Shown here: positions 17,364-25,134 of the stretch, in pieces | How positions within the stretch are numbered: position 1 is the first letter of the stretch | How the letters are laid out: the number at the start of each line of letters is the position of its first letter | Assembly (NCBI GenBank): GCA_029261795.1 | Contig: JAJDAP010000069.1 | Coordinates: forward strand, 1 to 50,625 | Length of the DNA: 50,625 nt | Source: Deltaproteobacteria bacterium | GTDB lineage: Bacteria; Myxococcota_A; UBA9160; UBA6930 | Direction of reading: 5' to 3' | Notes under the pieces: generated by a model | Seen by the model: the letters and a program-made list of their open reading frames with translations, nothing else | What the model was told of the DNA's origin: nothing | Databases searched by the model: none | Position numbers and translations under genes: made by a program

Positions 17364-18266
17364 GTGCAAAAAACCTTCAGCCCCTCCAGCCTCGGCTGCT
17401 TCGAGAAGTGTCCGAAGCAGTACTGGTTCCGCTACATCGCCAAGGTGCCGGTCGCTAGTGAGGGCATCGAAGCCTTCGTCGGCAAACGCGTGCACGAGGT
17501 GCTCGAACGGCTCTACCTGTTCGTCGAGGACGGTCTGGTTCCATCGATCGAGAAGGTGGTCTACCGCTACCACCAGCTCTTCGATGAGACGTACGACGAG
17601 CGTCGCATCCGCATCGTCCGGGATGACACCGATGCCGGTTTCTACCGTCAGAACGGCGTGCGCTCGCTCGAGAACTACTATCGGCGTTTCTACCCCTTCG
17701 ACGGGGATACGACGTTGGGCCTCGAGAAGAAGATCAACTTCGATCTCGATGAGGAAGGGCAGTACGCGGTTCGCGGGATCATCGACCGGGTGGTCCGCGC
17801 GCCGGACGGCGTGCTGGAGATCCACGACTTCAAGACCGGCCGCCGGGTCCCGAGGCAGGAAGAACTCGACAACGACCGACAGCTCGGCCTCTACGAACTC
17901 GGCATCCGCAAGCTCTGGAACGAGAGCGGGCCGATCCGGTTGGTCTGGCAGTACGTGCTCTCGAACCAGGTGCGCACTTCCGAGCGCACCGCGGACCAGC
18001 GCGAGGCGCTGCGTCACAAGACCACGCTGGTGATCGATCGCATTCGCAACGAGACCGAGTGGAAGACCCGGAAATCCGCGCTCTGCGGCTGGTGCGAATA
18101 CCGGGACCATTGCCCCCTGTTCGGCGGCGCCGAGAAGCAGGCACGGCTCGAGGCCGGCCACGGCCCGGAGAAACCGACGGCGCCCTCGCCCGCTGCGGTG
18201 CCCGACGACACCCGGACCACGCCGCCGGTGCGTGAGGGATCCGACGGACAGCTGCGGCTCCTCTGA
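17364..18266 (+). CDS. PD-(D/E)XK nuclease of the RecB/Cas4-like type with Fe-S cysteines
   Basis: 300 aa from GTG 17364. The N-terminus has SPSSLGCFEKCPKQYWFRY; FVGKRVHEVLERL supplies the conserved His; the PD-(D/E)XK core is GIIDRVV then EIHDFKTG; NDRQLGLYELG is the QxxxY motif. The C-terminal CGWCEYRDHC (CX2CX5C) plus an N-terminal Cys would hold a 4Fe-4S cluster as in Cas4 and AddB. No cas genes, recombinase subunits or helicase are nearby, so it is likely a stand-alone repair nuclease. A charged Pro-rich tail follows the last cysteine. Confidence 0.85.
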   Translation: MQKTFSPSSLGCFEKCPKQYWFRYIAKVPVASEGIEAFVGKRVHEVLERLYLFVEDGLVPSIEKVVYRYHQLFDETYDERRIRIVRDDTDAGFYRQNGVRSLENYYRRFYPFDGDTTLGLEKKINFDLDEEGQYAVRGIIDRVVRAPDGVLEIHDFKTGRRVPRQEELDNDRQLGLYELGIRKLWNESGPIRLVWQYVLSNQVRTSERTADQREALRHKTTLVIDRIRNETEWKTRKSALCGWCEYRDHCPLFGGAEKQARLEAGHGPEKPTAPSPAAVPDDTRTTPPVREGSDGQLRLL

Positions 18267-18288
18267 CGAGCCTGCTAGCCTGCCGGCC

Positions 18289-19044
18289 ATGGGTCTAAGA
18301 ATCGAACGCATCCCCACCTGGCAGGACAACTACAGCTACCTCCTCGTCTGCGAGGCCACCGGCGAGGCCGGCGTGGTCGACGCACCCGAGCTCGATCCGG
18401 TCGTGAAGCGGATCGAGGAACTCGACGTGAAGGTCACCCACGTGCTGTCGACCCATCACCATCCAGACCACTCGATGGCAAACCCCGCCCTCGCCGAGAA
18501 GTACGCTGCACCGGTCTACGGCCATATCACGGACGCCGATCGGCTCCCCGGGTTCAGCAACGGGCTCGAAGAAGGCGATACGATCCAGATCGGCAACGAG
18601 GCCGCGCATATCTTGTTCATCCCGGCGCACACCAAGGGCCACATCGCCTACGTCTTCGACGATGCCGGTGCCGTCTTCTCCGGCGACACCTTGTTCGCCG
18701 GCGGCTGCGGCCGGCTGTTCGAGGGCAATCCCCAGATGATGTTCGATGCGATGGCCAAACTGGGCGCACTCCCCGGCGAGACCCGCGTCTTCTGCGGTCA
18801 CGAGTACACCGAAAGCAACCTGGTATTTGCCGCCCACGTCGAACCCGACAACACCGCGGTGGCCTCGGCCCTCGAGAACGCCAGAAAGGTCCGGGCCAAC
18901 GCCGCCGCCGATTGGCATGACGCGACGCCCGCCGAAATGACCGTGCCCAGCACGATCGCGGACGAACACGCCACCAACCCGTTCCTTCGCGCTGGCAGCG
19001 TCGAAGAACTCGGTCGACGCCGCGCGCAGAAGGACAGCTTCTAA
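18289..19044 (+). CDS. gloB: Hydroxyacylglutathione hydrolase (glyoxalase II)
   Basis: 251 aa from ATG 18289. It hydrolyses S-D-lactoylglutathione to lactate and glutathione in methylglyoxal detoxification. The metallo-beta-lactamase motif STHHHPDH (HxHxDH) binds the dinuclear metal; further ligands are H in IPAHTKGH, D in FSGDTLF and H in FCGHEYT. FAGGCGRLFEG and the C-terminal NPFLR are typical of GloB. It is one base from the next start, so the pair is co-transcribed. Confidence 0.95.
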   Translation: MGLRIERIPTWQDNYSYLLVCEATGEAGVVDAPELDPVVKRIEELDVKVTHVLSTHHHPDHSMANPALAEKYAAPVYGHITDADRLPGFSNGLEEGDTIQIGNEAAHILFIPAHTKGHIAYVFDDAGAVFSGDTLFAGGCGRLFEGNPQMMFDAMAKLGALPGETRVFCGHEYTESNLVFAAHVEPDNTAVASALENARKVRANAAADWHDATPAEMTVPSTIADEHATNPFLRAGSVEELGRRRAQKDSF

Positions 19045-19045
19045 A

Positions 19046-19489
19046 GTGTCCCGCGCCCCTGCCGGCCCTCCGGCCGGTGCCACCGCCACGACGATCCTTC
19101 ACCGCGTTGCCTTCTACGAGACCGACGCGATGGGCGTCGTCCACCACGCGAACTACGTGAAGTTCATGGAACGCGCGCGCGTATTGTGGATGGACGAGCA
19201 CCACCGTCCGTACACGGAATACCTGGAACGCGACCTCAATTTTGCGGTCACCCGGGTCGAGGTCGACTACCGGCTGCCGGCCAGGTTCGACGACGAGGTC
19301 GCCGTCACGGTCTGGCTCGAATGGACCCGCGGCGCCTCGCTCCGAATGGCCTACGCGCTCACCCTCGGCGATGACCTGCTGGTCACCGCAGCCACCGAGC
19401 ACGCCGTCGTCGACGGCCAGGGTCGCGTCCGCCGCCTACCCAAGGAAGACCGCGCCGCCCTCGGCAAGCTGACGCCGGCCTCTGGCTAG
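19046..19489 (+). CDS. YbgC-type acyl-CoA thioesterase (hotdog fold)
   Basis: 147 aa from GTG 19046, immediately after gloB. FYETDAMGVVHHANYVKFMERAR matches the 4-hydroxybenzoyl-CoA thioesterase/YbgC signature, with the catalytic Asp in YETDAMG. The rest (VTRVEVDYRLPARFDDEVAV) is a hotdog fold. It hydrolyses short-chain or aromatic acyl-CoA. The tol-pal genes often next to ybgC are absent here. Confidence 0.9.
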   Translation: MSRAPAGPPAGATATTILHRVAFYETDAMGVVHHANYVKFMERARVLWMDEHHRPYTEYLERDLNFAVTRVEVDYRLPARFDDEVAVTVWLEWTRGASLRMAYALTLGDDLLVTAATEHAVVDGQGRVRRLPKEDRAALGKLTPASG

Positions 19490-19550
19490 AGCGCATCCCA
19501 GAAACCCGGACCGAGCCAGTTGTGCGATTCTGGCCCGCTGGCGAGGCGCT

Positions 19551-19997
19551 CTAGACCCCGATCATCGCGCGGATCCGGCCGCTCACGTTGCGCTCGCTCC
19601 ACTCCGCGACGCGGCGAATCACCTCGAGCACGTCGCCCTGCCCGGACCAGTGGCTGCGGACCACGTCGGGGTGGACGTAGTTGATCAGGCGCGAGAGGGT
19701 CGCTGCGACCACGATCAGATCGTCGAGGACGCCGAGGGGCCCGAAGAGGAACGTGGGCAACACGTCGATGGGGGACAGGACGTAGCCGAGGCCCAGCAGT
19801 GCGAGCGCGCGCTGGCCGATCGGCACACGCTCGTCTCGCATCAAGCGGAAGAGCAGCATCACGAGGTCGGGGAAGGCCAGCAGGAGATCGCGAATGTCGG
19901 AGACAGTGCCCGGAGACGGTGCGCGGACCCGGCTTCGGATCTGGTCGTAGAAGCGCTGTTCGCGAACGTTCAGCTGGATCTCGATCGGTGCTTCCAT
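19551..19997 (-). CDS. YkvA/DUF1232 family membrane protein
   Basis: 148 aa. The core ALLGLGYVLSPIDVLPTFLFGPLGVLDDLIVV is the DUF1232 signature, a hydrophobic hairpin with conserved SPIDxxP and DD. Family members are small membrane-associated proteins of unknown role. The N-terminal part (LNVREQRFYDQIRSRV) is amphipathic. The 54-bp gap from the thioesterase stop contains nothing notable. Confidence 0.85.
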   Translation of the reverse strand: MEAPIEIQLNVREQRFYDQIRSRVRAPSPGTVSDIRDLLLAFPDLVMLLFRLMRDERVPIGQRALALLGLGYVLSPIDVLPTFLFGPLGVLDDLIVVAATLSRLINYVHPDVVRSHWSGQGDVLEVIRRVAEWSERNVSGRIRAMIGV

Positions 19998-20042
19998 GGC
20001 GCTTCCTTCTACGCAATCGGCGCTGGGCTGGTTCGGCGCGGC

Positions 20043-21446
20043 CTATTCGCGTTTCCCTCCGCCAGCCCGGAGCCGCAACAAGCCCACCCGCGCCCTGCCG
20101 GTCGCGGGTTCGAGGCTGACCCCGAGAAGCTTGCCCACAGTGGGCCCGACGTCGAGCATCGAGAAGACCGGAACCCGGACCCCGGACCGGACGCCGCGTC
20201 CGAACAGCACGAACCCGGCGGTGGGCTGCCCGACCTCCTCCAGATAGCCAGCAGCGCCCAGCATCCGGGCCGGAGACTCGAAGGCACCCGAAGCATCATC
20301 CACGAAGGCGAAACCCGGTTCCGCCGCGAGCCCGAACCAGGCCTCCGGGTCGGCACTTCGCGCGATCATCTCTTCGGCTCCCACGATCCGGAACGCGCCG
20401 CTCTTTTTCGCGGCCTCGCCGAGCAGGCGACGAGCCGCCAGCGCCGCGCCCTCGTCACGGGCGTAGACGAAGGCGCTGCCTCCGTTCGATCGCGCCAACG
20501 CCCGCCACCCGCCAGCGCCGCCCGCTGCGATACCGCCACCCGCCAGGGCTGCATTCGGGCGCAACATGGTGTGAACGGGTTCGTAGGCGACGTCGCCGCT
20601 GATGACGAATGCGGTTTGCGCACGATTCGCACCCGTGCACGCGAGCAGCTCCGCAATCCGCGCGTCGAGCGAGGCGAAGGCACCGCGCGCCGCCGGGGAT
20701 CGCGGCCCGCTGCGAATCGACGGAGTCTCGGCCTGGCGCAGGCGAAGCAACAAGAGTGTCGGCGGCGCCTCGGCGGCGAGCGCTTCGCAGGCGAGACCCG
20801 TCAGGAACGCATCCCGCCCGGCCCCGGCTCGGCCAGCTGCTGCCGCAGCGCGAACCCGCTCGGCCAGATCGGGGCTCGCCGATTCCGAGGCGAGCTGCGT
20901 CCAAGCCTGGCCCGGGCGTTCTGGCGCCACGTCGGGAACCAGGCCTGCGATATCGGCTCCCTGCGTGCCCGGCCAGTCGAGCGCCAGCACACGGCGCGGG
21001 TGCTCGGAAACGCGGCTCCAGAGCGCGACAGCCCGGAGCAGGCTCGCGTGTCGATGCATCGCGGGACGAACGCCGCGATCTCCGATGCGCCGATCTGCTG
21101 TAATTCCGTGAATGTTAGGCGCGAGACCCGTCATCCAGCTCGCATGTACCGGGTAGATCGCGGCCGGGGTCACCGACGCCACACGTTCGGCGGCGACGCC
21201 GGCCCGGGCCATGGCGGCCAGCACCGGCATTGCGGACGTTTCTCCGAGGTAGCGGTCCGGCGTCAGGCCGGCGACCGAGAGCCAGACGACGCTGCGTGGC
21301 GTGCCCGCAGAGCCCGAGCCGACTTCGAGCGGCGGTGTCGGCGTCTCACCCTCGGGTCCGGTGGGCACGACGCATGCCGCCAGGGTCGCAACGCCGATCA
21401 CGAGCACGATGCGCCAGGCAAGGCTCCGGCGATTCCCCATGTTCAT
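20043..21446 (-). CDS. Lipoprotein of the alkaline phosphatase / nucleotide pyrophosphatase superfamily
   Basis: 467 aa from ATG 21446, overlapping the acyltransferase stop by 4 nt. A lipobox (VATLAACVVP) gives lipid attachment at the Cys near residue 23. SVVWLSVAGLTPDRY and TPAAIYPVHASWMTGLAPNIHGI match the type I phosphodiesterase/nucleotide pyrophosphatase entry strands and nucleophile region; FVISGDVAYEPVHTML and SMLDVGPTVGKLLG match the later metal-binding and C-terminal blocks. A Gly/Ala-rich middle part is poorly conserved, so metal ligands are not all certain. It is the last gene of the SDR-acyltransferase operon, pointing to a lipid or envelope substrate. Confidence 0.75.
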   Translation of the reverse strand: MNMGNRRSLAWRIVLVIGVATLAACVVPTGPEGETPTPPLEVGSGSAGTPRSVVWLSVAGLTPDRYLGETSAMPVLAAMARAGVAAERVASVTPAAIYPVHASWMTGLAPNIHGITADRRIGDRGVRPAMHRHASLLRAVALWSRVSEHPRRVLALDWPGTQGADIAGLVPDVAPERPGQAWTQLASESASPDLAERVRAAAAAGRAGAGRDAFLTGLACEALAAEAPPTLLLLRLRQAETPSIRSGPRSPAARGAFASLDARIAELLACTGANRAQTAFVISGDVAYEPVHTMLRPNAALAGGGIAAGGAGGWRALARSNGGSAFVYARDEGAALAARRLLGEAAKKSGAFRIVGAEEMIARSADPEAWFGLAAEPGFAFVDDASGAFESPARMLGAAGYLEEVGQPTAGFVLFGRGVRSGVRVPVFSMLDVGPTVGKLLGVSLEPATGRARVGLLRLRAGGGKRE

Positions 21447-22336
21447 CCGCTGAAGATTCCCTCGCGCTGGCTGCGCCCGTGCTCGAGCTGCGTTTCGATG
21501 CCAGCCCGCACGAGGTCGACGAATCGGCCCACCTCGGCATCCTCCTCGTCGCCAGAGCCTTCCAAAGTGATCGGCTCGCCGAACCCGATCCAGTATTTCA
21601 CCGGCATCGGCAGCAGGCCGAGCGGGCCGAGCCAGGGGAATCCCAGCGTGATGGGCAGCGCGGGCATGCCGAGCAGGCGCCCCAGCGAGGCGAGGTTGGC
21701 GATTCCCGGCTGCTGCTCCTCGGAGCCAACGATCCCAACCGGCACGATCGGCGTCTTCGTCGCCAGGGCCAATCGCACGAATCCGGTACCGAAACGCTGC
21801 AGCTGATAGCGCTGGTCGAAGGTCTTGTTCATGCCGCGCACGCCCTCGGGAAATACGACCACGCACTCGCCATCCTCGAGCAGCGCGGTGCAGTTCTCGG
21901 GCGTGCCGACCATGCTTCCCATCCGATGCGCCGAGGTGCTCACGAACGGAAGCTGGGGAATCCAGTACTCGCCCATTCCGCGTGCGATTCGCGGTGGCTC
22001 GGCTTCGAGCAGCATCGCCGTGCTGAGCATGGCGGCGTCGAAGGGCAGCTGGCCCGCATGGTTGGAGATCAGCAGCACGCGCCCGCCCGGCACCCGCTCG
22101 ATGCCCTCGGTCGAGACCCGGAAGTAGTGTCGGTAGAGCAGGGCCGATGGCAGCAGGCTGCGCCGGGCCTCCTCGGGCGAGAGACCGAAGCGATCGAAGC
22201 CGAACTCGTTGAGCGCTGTCGGAATCTTGTGCATGCGATCGCTGATCTCGGACTCGAGCTCGCGAACCGAGAGCGGCACTACGGCACCGATCAGATCGCC
22301 AAGTGCGCCGAGCAAGCCGTCGTTGTTCCCTGCCAT
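21443..22336 (-). CDS. Lysophospholipid acyltransferase-family protein
   Basis: 297 aa from ATG 22336, 2 nt after the SDR stop. ISNHAGQLPFDAAML is the catalytic NH...D block (with H and D further apart than in PlsC), FPEGVRG is the phosphate-binding block, and VPVGIVGSEEQQPG a later conserved block. No transmembrane span is obvious, as in related DAGAT-like proteins. It likely acylates a glycerolipid at the membrane. It sits between an SDR and a lipoprotein phosphodiesterase in one operon. Confidence 0.88.
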   Translation of the reverse strand: MAGNNDGLLGALGDLIGAVVPLSVRELESEISDRMHKIPTALNEFGFDRFGLSPEEARRSLLPSALLYRHYFRVSTEGIERVPGGRVLLISNHAGQLPFDAAMLSTAMLLEAEPPRIARGMGEYWIPQLPFVSTSAHRMGSMVGTPENCTALLEDGECVVVFPEGVRGMNKTFDQRYQLQRFGTGFVRLALATKTPIVPVGIVGSEEQQPGIANLASLGRLLGMPALPITLGFPWLGPLGLLPMPVKYWIGFGEPITLEGSGDEEDAEVGRFVDLVRAGIETQLEHGRSQREGIFSG

Positions 22337-22338
22337 CG

Positions 22339-23256
22339 CTAACCTCGAATTCCGCGAAAACACTCTTCCAGCCCGAACAGCGGCCGGAACCCGCTGGCTT
22401 CCACGAACCGGCGCCCCGACAGGGTGACCGGGTACTTGATGTAGTCGAGCGCGCCCGCCGGCCACGGCACGACCTTCCATCCGAACAGACGCCGCATGGC
22501 AGGCCGCATCAGTTGTTCGGGCAGCGCGAAGGCTTCGCCGCCGGTCTCGCGGATGGCCGTGTGAAGGGGCACTTCGCCGGGGCCAGTCACGTTGTAGACC
22601 CCGGAGAGTCCCAGTTCGAGGCTGCGCACGATCGCCTCGACCAGGTCCTCTTCGTGGATGAACTGCATGACCGGGTCGAAGCCCATCAAGGTCGGCTGGC
22701 GATCCAGTCTCAGATAGTCGCCCATCATCGAGCGCGCGAATCGTCCCAGCACATGCACGGGTCGGAGCACGGCCGTGTGAACCTGCGGTGCCTTCCAGAG
22801 AAAGCCACTGGCAAGGGTGTCGACCTCGACCAGATCGCGAATCTCCGGGTAGTCGCGGCTCCCCGAGAGCGGATGATCCTCGTCCATGAAGAACGGGTTC
22901 TCGGGCTGGGCGCCGTAGACCGTGCCGCTCGAGATGACCACGACCTTGCGAACCTCGTAGCGCGCGCAGTGCTCGAGCAGCTTCTGGGTGCCCCGGACAT
23001 TGAGGTCGTGGCGGCGGCCGGCATCTCCACGGAAATCTCGCCGCGAACCCAGGTGGACCACCGCGGTGGGCCGCTCCTTGCGAAAAACATCCTCGAACTC
23101 GCGCTTGCGAAGATCCACCTGGTAGCGCGGGATCTCGGCAGGCCCGGACTCCCAGGGCAGCGAATCGACACCGCAGACCTCGACGTCGGCGAGCAATCGC
23201 CGCGCGAGGAGACGTCCGATGCCGCCGGAGATTCCTGCTATGAGGACTTTTTCCAT
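22339..23256 (-). CDS. NAD-dependent epimerase/dehydratase (extended SDR)
   Basis: 305 aa from ATG 23256. The Rossmann motif is VLIAGISGGIGRLLARRLL. The active-site Tyr-x3-Lys is not obvious: after VISSGTVYGAQ the typical YxxxK region reads DYPEIRD, so catalysis may be altered. First gene of a tight operon with the acyltransferase and lipoprotein. The pairing with an acyltransferase suggests lipid modification rather than sugar-nucleotide chemistry; this is inference. Confidence 0.85.
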   Translation of the reverse strand: MEKVLIAGISGGIGRLLARRLLADVEVCGVDSLPWESGPAEIPRYQVDLRKREFEDVFRKERPTAVVHLGSRRDFRGDAGRRHDLNVRGTQKLLEHCARYEVRKVVVISSGTVYGAQPENPFFMDEDHPLSGSRDYPEIRDLVEVDTLASGFLWKAPQVHTAVLRPVHVLGRFARSMMGDYLRLDRQPTLMGFDPVMQFIHEEDLVEAIVRSLELGLSGVYNVTGPGEVPLHTAIRETGGEAFALPEQLMRPAMRRLFGWKVVPWPAGALDYIKYPVTLSGRRFVEASGFRPLFGLEECFRGIRG

Positions 23257-23358
23257 AAGGGATCCAATAACTTGGAGGGATATCCTAGCGGCCCGGAGGC
23301 CCCTGCCTCTACCCCAGGTATGTTCGAATCGCTAGTGTGCGCGCCGCAGGAGGTAGGG

Positions 23359-24099
23359 ATGGAGTCCCCCGAGGGAGACGAATCGGTCGAAACGACGGTC
23401 CAGTTCGAGGAAATCGAGATCCCGCTCATCGAGCCGGTGCACGGCCTCGACGTGGTCAAGGGCACGCTCGGCATCCCCGAGTGGTGGCCGACGGGCTCTC
23501 GCGTGAGCGTGGTGATCGCCCAGGCCGGGATGGCGGACGATCCGATGCTCGACGCCATCCAGCACGAACTGACCGAACGCAAGTATCTGACGCTGCGCTT
23601 CCCGATGCCCTACATGGCCGCTGGCAAGAAGAAGCCGGACGACATGAAGGTGCTGACCCGGACCTACGAGGCCGCGATCGCGGTGCTCGGCAAGGATCCG
23701 AGTTCGGCGCCGGCCCACGTCTTCGCCGGCGGCAAGAACATGGGGGCGCTCGTGGCCTCGCATGCGGCCACCGCCCGCTTGCGCGTGGAAGGCATGTTCT
23801 TCCTGGGCTTCCCCCTCCACAAGCAGGATGACCCGACGGAAGTGAACGCCGATCGCCTCTATCGCGTAGTCAACCCGATGTTATTCATCCAGGGAGAGCG
23901 GGATCGCCTCTGTGATCTGCCGGCACTTCGGCAGACCCTGAGCCGGGTCGGAGCACCGGTGAACCTTCATGTGGTCAAGGACGGCGACCACGCATTGAAG
24001 ACGCCGAAGAAGAGCGGCCGGGGTCCGGAGCAGGTCGCCCAGGAAATCCTGGTGACCCTCGAAGGCTGGATGAAGAAGACCCTGGGCGATCCGCTCTAG
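23359..24099 (+). CDS. KANL3/TEX30-type alpha/beta hydrolase fold with Asn at the nucleophile position
   Basis: 246 aa from ATG 23359 with a strong AGGAGGT 6 nt upstream; ATG 23320 is an alternative. SVVIAQAGMADDPMLDAIQ, YLTLRFPMPYM, VFAGGKNMGALVASHAA, FFLGFPLHKQDDP, MLFIQGERDRLCDL and VKDGDHALK match the dienelactone-hydrolase-like KANL3/TEX30 family. The elbow normally reads GGKSMGG; here it reads GGKNMGA, so the nucleophilic Ser is Asn (AAC versus AGC, one transition). The Asp and His are kept. It is either non-catalytic or this is a base error. First gene of a Rieske-MBL-MFS run. Confidence 0.85.
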   Translation: MESPEGDESVETTVQFEEIEIPLIEPVHGLDVVKGTLGIPEWWPTGSRVSVVIAQAGMADDPMLDAIQHELTERKYLTLRFPMPYMAAGKKKPDDMKVLTRTYEAAIAVLGKDPSSAPAHVFAGGKNMGALVASHAATARLRVEGMFFLGFPLHKQDDPTEVNADRLYRVVNPMLFIQGERDRLCDLPALRQTLSRVGAPVNLHVVKDGDHALKTPKKSGRGPEQVAQEILVTLEGWMKKTLGDPL

Positions 24100-24111
24100 G
24101 CGGGCCAACCC

Positions 24112-24435
24112 GTGCCTTGGCACACCCTCGAGCCTGCCGGAAAGATCCGCCTCGGCGAGGTCCTGCCCTTCACCATCGCGGGCAGACGCCTGGCCGTCGG
24201 CCGCACCGAACGCGGCTACTTCGCCATGGACGATGGGTGCCCCCACGCCGGCGGCTCCCTCGGCGAAGGAACGATCTCGGACGAATGCGTGCTCTGCCCG
24301 ATCCACGGCTACGCCTATCACACCCTGACGGGCGAAGGCGTCGACGACGGTGACGAGGTCCGCGTCTATCCGATCGAGCTGGACGGGGACGTGCTACGCA
24401 TCCTGATCGAGGAGCCCGAGGAGACACCGTCGTGA
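24112..24435 (+). CDS. Rieske 2Fe-2S ferredoxin-like protein (NirD type)
   Basis: 107 aa from GTG 24112. Ligand motifs are CPHAGGSLGEG (C-x-H) and CPIHGYAYH (C-x2-H), holding a 2Fe-2S cluster with two His. Small soluble Rieske proteins like this act as ferredoxins for oxygenases or as nitrite-reductase small-subunit homologues. Its stop overlaps the next start (GTGA). No oxygenase is nearby. Confidence 0.92.
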   Translation: MPWHTLEPAGKIRLGEVLPFTIAGRRLAVGRTERGYFAMDDGCPHAGGSLGEGTISDECVLCPIHGYAYHTLTGEGVDDGDEVRVYPIELDGDVLRILIEEPEETPS

Positions 24436-25127
24436 GCGAAAGCGATCTCTACTTTGCCCAGCTGCCGGTCGGCGACATGCAGAACTTCGCCTACCTGGTC
24501 GGTAGCCGGGAGAGCGGCGAGTGCCTGGTCGTGGACCCCGCCTGGGCGGTCGACGCGCTCTGCGACCAGGCCGAGCAGGATGGGATGCGCGTGACCGGCG
24601 CGCTCGTCACGCACTACCACCAGGACCACGTCGGTGGCTCGATCTTCGGCATGGACATCGAGGGCCTCGGCCGATTGATGGAACGATGTCCTTGCAAGAT
24701 CCACGTCAACGAACACGAAGCCGACGGCCTGATCCAGATCACCGGGGTCAGCGAGAGTGATCTCGAGCGTCACGGGAGCGGCGACGTCATCGCCCTGGGA
24801 CAGAACCGCGTGAAGTTGCTCCACACGCCGGGACACACCCCGGGCTCACAGTGTTTCCTGGTCGAAGAAGGCGGCAGCCCAGATCGGCTGGTCTCCGGCG
24901 ACACGCTGTTCCTCGGTAGCTGTGGGCGGGTCGATCTACCGGGCTCGAACCCGGAGGATATGTTCGCGAGTCTGCGCAACCTGGCGGCATTGCCGGACGA
25001 GACGGTGTTGTTTCCGGGCCATCACTATTCGCCGGAGACCCAGGGCGAGATGGCCGAACAGAAGCGACGCAATCCCTATCTGCGCGTCGAGAAGCTGGAC
25101 GACTTCTTGATGTTCATGGGTCGTTAG
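24432..25127 (+). CDS. Metallo-beta-lactamase-fold hydrolase (glyoxalase II-like)
   Basis: 231 aa from GTG 24432, overlapping the Rieske gene by 4 nt. HYHQDHVGG is the HxHxDH motif; LHTPGHTPGS, VSGDTLFLGSCGR and FPGHHYSPE supply the other metal ligands. The order resembles glyoxalase II or persulfide dioxygenase-like enzymes; a 30-residue insertion follows the first motif (GMDIEGLGRLMERCPCK). Substrate unclear; the Rieske partner hints at sulfur or redox chemistry. Confidence 0.88.
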   Translation: MSESDLYFAQLPVGDMQNFAYLVGSRESGECLVVDPAWAVDALCDQAEQDGMRVTGALVTHYHQDHVGGSIFGMDIEGLGRLMERCPCKIHVNEHEADGLIQITGVSESDLERHGSGDVIALGQNRVKLLHTPGHTPGSQCFLVEEGGSPDRLVSGDTLFLGSCGRVDLPGSNPEDMFASLRNLAALPDETVLFPGHHYSPETQGEMAEQKRRNPYLRVEKLDDFLMFMGR

Positions 25128-25134
25128 GCAGCAG

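Noticed and set aside
19650..21806. A 718-aa plus-strand frame opposite the lipoprotein phosphodiesterase
   Set aside because: Composition is that of a shadow frame (Arg/Ala/Pro-rich, no motifs); the minus strand has lipobox and family blocks.
22303..23358. Long N-terminal extension of the hydrolase at 23359
   Set aside because: The extension lies opposite the SDR gene and lacks family similarity; a strong ribosome-binding site sits at 23359.
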